DNA of 64,000 bases, from assembly GCA_027533425.1 (NCBI GenBank), contig JAPZUD010000001.1, positions 372,001-436,000 on the forward strand, read 5' to 3'. The translations under genes were made by a program, and so were the position numbers. This stretch comes from Beijerinckiaceae bacterium. GTDB taxonomy: Bacteria > Pseudomonadota > Alphaproteobacteria > Rhizobiales > Beijerinckiaceae. The notes beneath the pieces were generated by a model. The model searched no databases. It was not told the origin of the DNA and saw nothing but the letters and a program-made list of their open reading frames with translations. Below are positions 57,591 through 64,000 of this stretch, piece by piece. Numbering within the stretch: position 1 is the first letter of the stretch; the number at the start of each line of letters is the position of its first letter.

Positions 57591-59760
57591 GGGCGGTTCC
57601 GGGCGTGGCTGGCGGGCGCTTGTTCAACCCGGCCAGGATTGCATCGCGCGGGCCGTCAGCGATGAGGCGTCCATGCTCGAAGACAAGCAATCGCTCGACG
57701 AAGGCGAGAAGGGAGACGCGGTGTGTGCAGACGATGAACGTCGTATCGCGACCAAGCATGGCATCGAGCCGGGCGCAGAATTCCGCTTCGCTGCTGACAT
57801 CAAGCGCGCTGGTCGGTTCGTCGAGGAACAGGATCCGTGGGCGTCGCAGCAGGACGCGCGCCAGTGCGACAGACTGGCGCTGCCCGCCTGACAGCGACCG
57901 TCCTCCTTCAGAAATCCGCATGTCGTAGCCGTCGGGGCTCTGGGCGACGAAACTGTCAATGCCAGCTAGGCGCGCAGCGGCGATGATCTCCTCATCGGTG
58001 GCATCGGGGCGCCCGAGAGCGATGTTCCGCCGCATGGTGCCCATGAAGAGCTCGGAATCCTGAAGGACGAACCCGATATCGCGCCGCAATTCGATTGGAT
58101 CGAACTGGCGCTGGTCGGCATCATCCAGCAGGATCCGGCCGGAATCCGGATTGTAGAGATTGACCAGTAGGCGACCGACCGTGGTTTTTCCCGAGCCGAT
58201 TTTCCCGACGATTCCGACCCGTTCTCCGGGGCGGATCCTGAAGCTGACGTCATCGAGGGCTGGCATCGCTGACCCGGGATAGCCAAATGCCACACGATCA
58301 AAGGTGATCGCTCCGCGTTGGATCCTGCGGGCCGTCTTGATATCGCCGGGGATGGTGTCTGTCTCGAGTGCCATCAAGGCGTCGATACCCTGGAGGGCGA
58401 TCAGCGTCTGGTTGGCGCGGGAAATCATTCCGGCAAGGTTCGTCAATGGCGAAAGAACACGCCCGGCCAGCATGTTGGCCGCCACAAGGGCTCCGACCGA
58501 GAGGGTATTGTCCATCACCAGAAACGCGCCCCCGACCATGATTCCGAGCGACGTCAACTGCTGTGCCGCACTCGACAAGGTCAGCGCGAGTGATGACCAG
58601 CGATGGACCTGCTCGCCCGCGCGGGCCGACTGGACAACCGAACGCTCCCAGGCCGCCTGCAGGCCGGATTGGGCACCCATGACCTTCACTGTTTCGAGGC
58701 TGTTGAGGCTCTCGATGAGAAGGCCATGCTTGGCCGAAGCCTCTCCTTGAAACGCCTTCATGGCGCGATCGAGCGGCCGCTGGATCAGGAGGCCGATTGC
58801 AAGGACAACCGGGAACAGCAGCAGGGGAATCCAGGCGAGAGGACCGGCAATAAGGAACAGGACCCCGATAAAGAGGAACGCGAAGAGCAGATCGGTGACC
58901 GCGATCAGCGTGGCGGAGGTAAAAAACTCCCGGACGGAATCAAAATCCCGGATCTGATTGGCGAGGGCGCCAACCCGCGGAGGGCGAACCCGTAGACGGA
59001 TGTTCAGCAGATGTTCGAAGATCTGCGCTGCGAGAACGCCGTCGGCTTGCCTTCCGGTCAGGTCGATCATTCTCGATCGGGCAAACCGGATGACGAAATT
59101 GAACGCGATCGCGAGCAACACGCCGACAAGCAGCGCCACGAGCGACGATACCGCATGGTTCGGCAGAACCCGATCATAGACGGCCATCGTGAAGAGCGGA
59201 AACACAAGGGCCAGCACATTGATGATCAGCGTGGCGAGCGCGATGTGCCAGTAATTCGACCGGAACCGCCGGATCACGTCGAGGAACCAGCCATAGGCGC
59301 GTTTTTTGTCGCCGATAGCGGAATCCGTCGCCGCCAAAGGCCGGATCAGGAACGCATATCCGGCATAGGCCCCCTCGATCTCGTTGGCGGGTCGCGTTAC
59401 AGCCAGCGCATCTCCATCAACGGCGAAGCGCACGATTTCGCACAGGCCGTCTGCCAGGTCGATCCGGCGGAGAATAACGGGCTCGTTTCCGAGGAATACG
59501 AGGCAGGGCAGAACCAGCGGCGAAATATCGCTGAACGGACGCTGGACCAGTTCCGCCTCGAGCCCCGCCCGCCGTGCGGCCCGGGCAAACAACGCGGCAC
59601 CAAGTGGCGCGCCTTCGAGCGGCAGCCCCGACAGGACGCTATCCTCGCCCACAGCCCGGCCATGATACGCGGCAAGATGGAGGAGCGCCTTGAGCAAGGG
59701 GCTTTTGGACGGAGAGTCAGACAAGGGTTGCACCGGAAAAGCTTGCGCCTCGCCCGACAT
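57583..59760 (-). CDS. Type I secretion ABC exporter (LapB family)
   Basis: 725 residues. N-terminal C39-like domain without the catalytic Cys (about 20-130), as in LapB/HlyB-type exporters that do not cleave their cargo. A six-span ABC domain follows (YWHIALATLIINVLALVFPLFTMAVYDRVLPN onward), then the ATPase with VGKIGSGKTTVGRLL (Walker A), LSGGQRQSVALARVLL and ILFLDEPTSALD. It should export an RTX-type adhesin or protein. The cargo gene is not in the window. Confidence 0.92.
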   Translation of the reverse strand: MSGEAQAFPVQPLSDSPSKSPLLKALLHLAAYHGRAVGEDSVLSGLPLEGAPLGAALFARAARRAGLEAELVQRPFSDISPLVLPCLVFLGNEPVILRRIDLADGLCEIVRFAVDGDALAVTRPANEIEGAYAGYAFLIRPLAATDSAIGDKKRAYGWFLDVIRRFRSNYWHIALATLIINVLALVFPLFTMAVYDRVLPNHAVSSLVALLVGVLLAIAFNFVIRFARSRMIDLTGRQADGVLAAQIFEHLLNIRLRVRPPRVGALANQIRDFDSVREFFTSATLIAVTDLLFAFLFIGVLFLIAGPLAWIPLLLFPVVLAIGLLIQRPLDRAMKAFQGEASAKHGLLIESLNSLETVKVMGAQSGLQAAWERSVVQSARAGEQVHRWSSLALTLSSAAQQLTSLGIMVGGAFLVMDNTLSVGALVAANMLAGRVLSPLTNLAGMISRANQTLIALQGIDALMALETDTIPGDIKTARRIQRGAITFDRVAFGYPGSAMPALDDVSFRIRPGERVGIVGKIGSGKTTVGRLLVNLYNPDSGRILLDDADQRQFDPIELRRDIGFVLQDSELFMGTMRRNIALGRPDATDEEIIAAARLAGIDSFVAQSPDGYDMRISEGGRSLSGGQRQSVALARVLLRRPRILFLDEPTSALDVSSEAEFCARLDAMLGRDTTFIVCTHRVSLLAFVERLLVFEHGRLIADGPRDAILAGLNKRPPATPGTAHA

Positions 59761-59829
59761 TTTCGGAGGCGGGACATGGTAATCGGCCAGGTTCGGCTGT
59801 TGCAGGCCCCGGACGGGGCGCTGGTCCGA

Positions 59830-61206
59830 TCAATGGAGGGCACCCTTGAACGGGTTGCCGAATGAGGTTGGGAAGACGGTCCGCCGTTCCTTCGAGATCG
59901 GGTCGGCATCCTGCGGGCGTCCGATGTTCAGGCGGGCAAGCAGCTGGCCCGACGTGGCCAGCAATTGGTAATCCGCAAAAACCGCAACATTCCTTGCCGA
60001 TTCAAGCGAAAGCCGGGCATTGAAATGGGCATTCTCGGCATTGAGCAGGTCGAGCAGGCTGCGCTGGCCCAGTTCGTACTCGCCGCGATAGGCCGTAACC
60101 ACCGCCCGCGCCGCGCGAACTTGCCCCTGGAGCGAGACAATCCGGGCACCGGAAAACTGGCGGACGCTCCACGCGCGCTCAATCGATTCAAAGGCCGCGC
60201 GGCGCAGGGAGTCAACACGGCTCCGGCTCTCGGCCACGCGTTCGCCCAGCTCCATCCGTCGGGCGCTGTCCGTACCACCCGAAAAAAGTAGCCAATCTGC
60301 ACGAAGCTTGACGGACGCCTCATCGAAACGCCCGCGAACCTGGCTGGAATCCCGCCCGGATGCGGCGCGGCCCTCGACGCCGACGCGCGGCAGGAAGAAT
60401 CCTGTTGTTGCGTCGTAATCCCTTTCGGCAGCCGTCACGTCGCTGGTCGCAGCAAGGAGGGTAGGGTTGGCGGCAATCGTCAGGTCGAAGGCTTTCTGGC
60501 GTGTAGCAGGGAGGCCGGAAAGGCGCATGGGGCCAGCCAGCCTTCCCGGAACGATTCCGACGGACTTGCGGAACGCTGCGCGCGCTTCCTCGAGGCGGAT
60601 CCGGAACTCGGCCAGCACGGCGCGGGCCGCTGACAGGCGTTCATTGACCTGTTCCTGATCCCCCATTCCGGCACGGCCGCCGCTGTAGCGCTGGGATATC
60701 GTACTGGCCAGCCGTTCATGCACCGCAACATTCTCGGCCGCGAGGGCAACGGAGGCCGTAAAGCGCTGGATGTCGAGAAAAGCCTCCGTTGTATCCAGCG
60801 CGACCAGCTCGGCGCGTTCGAGTGTTCGCCAGGCGGCTGCATCCGACCGGGCCATCTGGCGATAGATCTGGTTCAGCGTAGCGAAACCGTCGAACAGCAG
60901 CTGATTGACGATGAGTCCAGCCTCGCCGCCGGCCTTCCGCCACTCATTCGTACCGGCAACAGCGATCCCGGCCGCCCGGCGGGAGCGCTCGCTCCCGTAT
61001 TCGGCCTGAACGCGGACCTGCGGAAGCAAGCCGCCCTGGACCTGCCGCAGCTCCTGATCGACGGCACGCCGGTTGGCGGCAGCCTCGCCGATCCGCGGAT
61101 TGCTGGTTACTGCCATGCGAATTGCCTGCTCCAGCGTCATGGGTTGCTGGCCATAGGCCGTGCCAAAAGAAATCAGAACGAAGGCCGCGAGAAGAGGCAA
61201 ACGCAT
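59830..61206 (-). CDS. TolC-family outer membrane protein of the type I system
   Basis: 458 residues from the ATG at 61206 (GGAG 10 nt upstream). Signal peptide (LPLLAAFVLISFGTAYG). TolC-like repeats: MTLEQAIRMAVTSNPRIGEAAANRRAVDQELRQVQGGLLPQVRVQAEYG at the N-terminus and GEYELGQRSLLDLLNAENAHFNARLSLESARNVAVFADYQLLATSGQLL at the C-terminus. It supplies the outer-membrane duct for the exporter downstream and is the first gene of the reverse-strand operon. Confidence 0.9.
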   Translation of the reverse strand: MRLPLLAAFVLISFGTAYGQQPMTLEQAIRMAVTSNPRIGEAAANRRAVDQELRQVQGGLLPQVRVQAEYGSERSRRAAGIAVAGTNEWRKAGGEAGLIVNQLLFDGFATLNQIYRQMARSDAAAWRTLERAELVALDTTEAFLDIQRFTASVALAAENVAVHERLASTISQRYSGGRAGMGDQEQVNERLSAARAVLAEFRIRLEEARAAFRKSVGIVPGRLAGPMRLSGLPATRQKAFDLTIAANPTLLAATSDVTAAERDYDATTGFFLPRVGVEGRAASGRDSSQVRGRFDEASVKLRADWLLFSGGTDSARRMELGERVAESRSRVDSLRRAAFESIERAWSVRQFSGARIVSLQGQVRAARAVVTAYRGEYELGQRSLLDLLNAENAHFNARLSLESARNVAVFADYQLLATSGQLLARLNIGRPQDADPISKERRTVFPTSFGNPFKGALH

Positions 61207-61342
61207 CGAAGATGCTCCAAGGCAAATGAACAATAAAAATGATGTCGGTTCGAAACAGGACGCGCCTGTTCGAAGAGAGGAAAGACAAGGTTGGAATCGG
61301 GTGGAAGAAGACTCTGGAAAGGGGTCAAGTCAGCATCGGGAA

Positions 61343-61370
61343 TGTATAAGTTAAATCTAATCTATTGCAA
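61343..61370 (-). promoter_or_regulatory. Candidate promoter of the type I secretion operon
   Basis: On the reverse strand TTGCAA (61370-61365) is followed after 16 bp by TATACA (61348-61343) in an AT-rich patch. The leader to the tolC start would be about 130 nt. Confidence 0.4.
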
Positions 61371-61403
61371 ATGAGCGCCAGACAGGAAGGCAGGGCAGAA
61401 AGA

Positions 61404-61769
61404 ATGAGTGAAATAGCGAGTCACGGCAAAACAGCAAAGAATAAAGACCCCGTTACCGCAGCAGATTGGCGATGGCAAGTGATCTCTGCCCGCCCTCGTC
61501 GGGCTTGTTCCGATTTTGTCTACGCTGTCACAACGACAGGTGTATTCTGCAGTCCCGGATGCCCGTCCAGGTTGCCGTTACAGCGCAATGTCCGCTGCTA
61601 TGAAACGGCAGGGGAGGCCGCCGCCGCCGGGTTCCGCGCCTGCAAACGCTGCGGAGGCGGAATCACGCCTCCTGCGTCGTCCTCGGCCGGAACTTCGCCC
61701 AAAGGGCAGGGCCGACAAGCGCGACCAAGGCGAGAACCAGCAGCGTCAGCGACAGCGGCTTCTCGATGA
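61404..61769 (+). pseudogene. Ada N-terminal metal-binding domain, truncated
   Basis: The frame from ATG 61404 (or ATG 61371) encodes an Ada zinc/methyl-acceptor domain: DFVYAVTTTGVFCSPGCPSRLPLQRNVRCYETAGEAAAAGFRACKRCGG. All four zinc/acceptor cysteines (CSPGC and CKRC) remain. Homology ends near 61655, almost exactly at the stop codon of the convergent tctA gene (61663). The frame then runs on antisense inside tctA to 61769 as non-homologous sequence. Full Ada proteins continue with an AraC-type and a methyltransferase domain, which are missing. It looks like a stub left by a deletion; a stand-alone small Ada-domain protein is less likely. Confidence 0.7.
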
Positions 61770-63162
61770 AGATCCACCAGCTGCCCTGGCTGATTGTCAT
61801 GGCCTGCCGGAAATTCATTTCCGCGAGCGGTCCAAGGATCATCCCGATGATGACCGGTGCCGTCGGAAAGTCGAATTTCCGCATCAGGAAGCCCATGATC
61901 CCGACGAGATAGAGAAGAACGAGGTCCACGACCGAGCGGGAAATCCCGTAGGAGCCGACCGTGGCGAAGATCAGGATGCCGCCATAGAGCAAGGGAGCGG
62001 GAATCTTGAGCATCTTCACCCAGAGCCCGACCAACGGCAGGTTGAGCACCAGCAACATCACATTGCCGATATACAGCGACGCAATCAGGCCCCAGACCAG
62101 CTGTGGATTGGTCTGCAGCAGTTGCGGGCCAGGATTGATGCCGTAGCTCTGGAAGGCCGAGAGCATGATCGCGGCCGTGGCTGACGTCGGCAGGCCAAGC
62201 GCAAGCATCGGCACGAGAACGCCGGCGGCGGAAGCGTTGTTCGCAGCCTCCGGCCCGGCCACGCCTTCAATGGCGCCATGGCCGAATTCCTCCGGCTTCG
62301 GCGAGAGTTTCTTCTCGAGAGAATAGGAAAGGAAAGTCGGGATCTCGGCGCCGCCGGCTGGCATGGCGCCGATCGGGAAGCCGATACAGGAGCCGCGCAG
62401 CCAGGGCTTCCAGGACCTCTTCCAGTCCTCGCGGCTCATCATCACGGAATCGGTGACCTTGATCACCTCTTCAGGCCCGCCCTTGGGTTGGGCAGCCAGC
62501 CAAAGTGTCTCGCCGATCGCGAAGAGCCCGACCGCGACGATGATGACGTTGATGCCGTCATAAAGCTCCGTCAGCCCAAAGGTGAAACGCAACTGGCCGG
62601 ACTGGTTGTCGACGCCGATCATGCCGAGAAACATGCCGACGAACAGGGCCGTCATGCCGCGTACGGCCGAGCCGCCGAGCACCGCCGCGACGGTAACAAA
62701 CGACAGCATCATCAGCGAGAAATACTCGGCTGGCCCGAATTTGAGCGCGAAGGCGACAACGGGTTCAGCCATGAAGGTAATGCCGATCGTGCCAATCGTC
62801 CCGGCAACGAACGAGCCGATGGCCGCCGTGGCCAGCGCTGCGCCGGCGCGACCACGCTTGGCCATCTTGTTGCCTTCGAGCGAGGTGACGATCGTCGCGC
62901 TCTCGCCCGGCGTATTGAGCAGGATCGAAGTCGTCGAGCCGCCATACATCGCGCCGTAATAAATGCCGGCGAACAGAATGAAGGCTGCTGTCGGATCGAC
63001 CTTGGTGGTGATCGGCAAAAGCAGGGCAATGGTCAGCGCCGGTCCGAGGCCGGGCAGAACCCCGATCGCCGTCCCGACTGCAACCCCGACAAGGCACCAC
63101 ATCAGGTTGATCGGCGTCAGCGCGATCGCGAAACCCTGGAGCAGCTGGGCAAGCGTATCCAT
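61663..63162 (-). CDS. Tripartite tricarboxylate transporter large membrane subunit TctA (second system)
   Basis: 499 residues with about 12 spans. TctA marks: [83 protein letters not shown] and [25 protein letters not shown]. It shares only family-level sequence with the TctA at 28164. Its start overlaps the tctB stop by one base. Confidence 0.93.
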   Translation of the reverse strand: MDTLAQLLQGFAIALTPINLMWCLVGVAVGTAIGVLPGLGPALTIALLLPITTKVDPTAAFILFAGIYYGAMYGGSTTSILLNTPGESATIVTSLEGNKMAKRGRAGAALATAAIGSFVAGTIGTIGITFMAEPVVAFALKFGPAEYFSLMMLSFVTVAAVLGGSAVRGMTALFVGMFLGMIGVDNQSGQLRFTFGLTELYDGINVIIVAVGLFAIGETLWLAAQPKGGPEEVIKVTDSVMMSREDWKRSWKPWLRGSCIGFPIGAMPAGGAEIPTFLSYSLEKKLSPKPEEFGHGAIEGVAGPEAANNASAAGVLVPMLALGLPTSATAAIMLSAFQSYGINPGPQLLQTNPQLVWGLIASLYIGNVMLLVLNLPLVGLWVKMLKIPAPLLYGGILIFATVGSYGISRSVVDLVLLYLVGIMGFLMRKFDFPTAPVIIGMILGPLAEMNFRQAMTISQGSWWIFIEKPLSLTLLVLALVALVGPALWAKFRPRTTQEA

Positions 63163-63659
63163 CAGATCAGTCTTTCGATCATCCCGCTGCCGATCTGGTA
63201 GCCGAGCACCCGGTCGAAGCCGATATAGGCCACCAGCGCGAGCACGAAGCCGATCAGGACATCACGGAGAAAGGCACGGCTGCCGAAGGCGCGCGCGGTA
63301 AAGCTGAACACCACGGTCGACGCAATAATGAACCCGAATTGCGGGATCACCTGGGTTTCGCCGACGCGATATCCATCGATGAGGATAAGGTTCATCCCCA
63401 GCCCTGCCAGCAGCCAGCCAAGGCCGCGCCAGTCGAAATCGACGCCGCGCTCGTGCTCCCAGCCGCCGGTCAGGCCCTGAAGAGTCAGCAGCAGGCCAAA
63501 AAAGACAAGGCCTGCCGTGATGGCCCAAGGCACAACGGCCGGACCGACCTTGGCATAGGCGGACGAAGGAATGGCCGCCGTCGCAAAACCGACGACGACG
63601 GCAAATCCAACCATCCCGAGCCCGACCAGAAGTTCGGGCAGAGAAGGCTTCAGCACCAT
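63162..63659 (-). CDS. Tripartite tricarboxylate transporter small membrane subunit TctB (second system)
   Basis: 165 residues with four spans ([52 protein letters not shown] and a C-terminal pair). The first span followed by a Gly/Pro-rich segment is the usual TctB arrangement. It lies 3 nt after tctC. Confidence 0.88.
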   Translation of the reverse strand: MVLKPSLPELLVGLGMVGFAVVVGFATAAIPSSAYAKVGPAVVPWAITAGLVFFGLLLTLQGLTGGWEHERGVDFDWRGLGWLLAGLGMNLILIDGYRVGETQVIPQFGFIIASTVVFSFTARAFGSRAFLRDVLIGFVLALVAYIGFDRVLGYQIGSGMIERLI

Positions 63660-63662
63660 CGA

Positions 63663-64000
63663 TCAGGCCGCGAGACCGAGATCTTTGAGAATGCCGGTAA
63701 TGCGGGCTGTCTCGGAATCGATGTACTTGGCGAAGGCATCGCCGCGCATATAGATCCCGGTCCAGTCGCGCTTGGTCAGTTCGTTCTTCCAGCCTTCCGA
63801 GATGACCAGCTTGTCGAACAGCGCGATCAGCGCATCCTGCTGGGCCTTGGTCGTGCCGGGCGCACCGAAGACACCGCGCCAGTTGAACAGATCGACATCG
63901 ACGCCGGCTTCCTTGAGCGTCGGGACGTTGATGCCGTCCTGGCGCTTGTCAGCAGAAATCGCAAGCACGCGAAGCTTGCCGGCCTTCACCTGCTCGGCGA
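63663..64000 (-). CDS. Tripartite tricarboxylate transporter binding protein TctC (5' end missing)
   Basis: The C-terminal 112 residues of a Bug-family TctC are visible, open to the right edge (EQVKAGKLRVLAISADKRQDGINVPTLKEAGVDVDLFNWRGVFGAPGTTKAQQDALI). The start lies outside the window. The order tctC-tctB-tctA on the reverse strand is standard. Confidence 0.92.
   Translation of the reverse strand, partial: AEQVKAGKLRVLAISADKRQDGINVPTLKEAGVDVDLFNWRGVFGAPGTTKAQQDALIALFDKLVISEGWKNELTKRDWTGIYMRGDAFAKYIDSETARITGILKDLGLAA

Noticed and set aside
57583-59760. The exporter as a peptidase-containing (C39) bacteriocin transporter
   Set aside because: The N-terminal domain lacks the catalytic Cys and the neighbours are LapC- and TolC-like, so a LapB/HlyB-type exporter fits better.

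Overview
The window is about 64 kb of GC-rich, gene-dense DNA from what looks like an alphaproteobacterium, most likely in the Hyphomicrobiales (Bradyrhizobium/Bosea-like). The inference rests on the many TRAP and tripartite tricarboxylate (TTT) transporters, a Bradyrhizobium-type beta-(1,3)/beta-(1,6)-glucan synthesis pair, CaiB-type CoA transferases and the general codon style. No rRNA, tRNA, CRISPR array, insertion sequence or phage gene was seen. Two genes run off the ends (positions 1 and 64000).

Layout. 1-6.3 kb: end of an ABC-type binding protein, a polytopic membrane protein, a GH5 glycosidase, a GntP-like permease and a Crp/Fnr regulator. 6.3-13 kb: a reverse-strand run of class III cyclase-TPR protein, a PAP2/haloperoxidase-fold protein with sixteen Asn-Gly-Leu repeats, and a subtilase, followed by a TMEM43 homologue. 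13-30.8 kb: a large catabolic island with two TRAP systems, one TTT system, a 2-keto-3-deoxy-sugar-acid dehydratase-like protein, an amidohydrolase, a beta-hydroxyacid dehydrogenase, a CoA transferase, a crotonase-fold protein lacking both catalytic glutamates, a cyclase-family hydrolase, a SAF-domain oxidoreductase and a PdxA homologue. A GntR regulator lies inside it, and a shared 13-bp palindrome, GTATGC(A/T)GCATAC, sits at four of its promoters. This looks like one local regulon for an unidentified acid or sugar acid.

31-34.2 kb: a lactone-oxidase-like flavoprotein followed by three unrecognised small or membrane proteins. 34.7-39.4 kb: a GH17-GT2 fusion and a convergent GH17 membrane protein, the pair that makes cyclic beta-glucans in Bradyrhizobium. 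39.7-46.4 kb: a compact operon that reads as non-phosphorylating L-fucose catabolism fed by a TRAP transporter: KDF-aldolase-like protein, GntR, DctP-DctQ-DctM, aldose dehydrogenase, lactonase, fucose mutarotase. Fuconate dehydratase is absent.

46.4-49.7 kb: a tungstate-type ABC importer (TupBCA) with a divergent regulator carrying its own oxyanion-binding-like domain. 49.7-53.6 kb: a DevBCA-type exporter with a divergent TetR regulator. 53.6-55.1 kb: bifunctional NAD(P)HX repair enzyme. 55.1-61.2 kb: a LapG-like cysteine protease and a type I secretion system (membrane fusion protein, ABC exporter, TolC), without the adhesin or LapD. 61.4-61.7 kb: the N-terminal stub of an Ada DNA-repair protein. 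61.7-64 kb: another TTT transporter (TctA, TctB, part of TctC).
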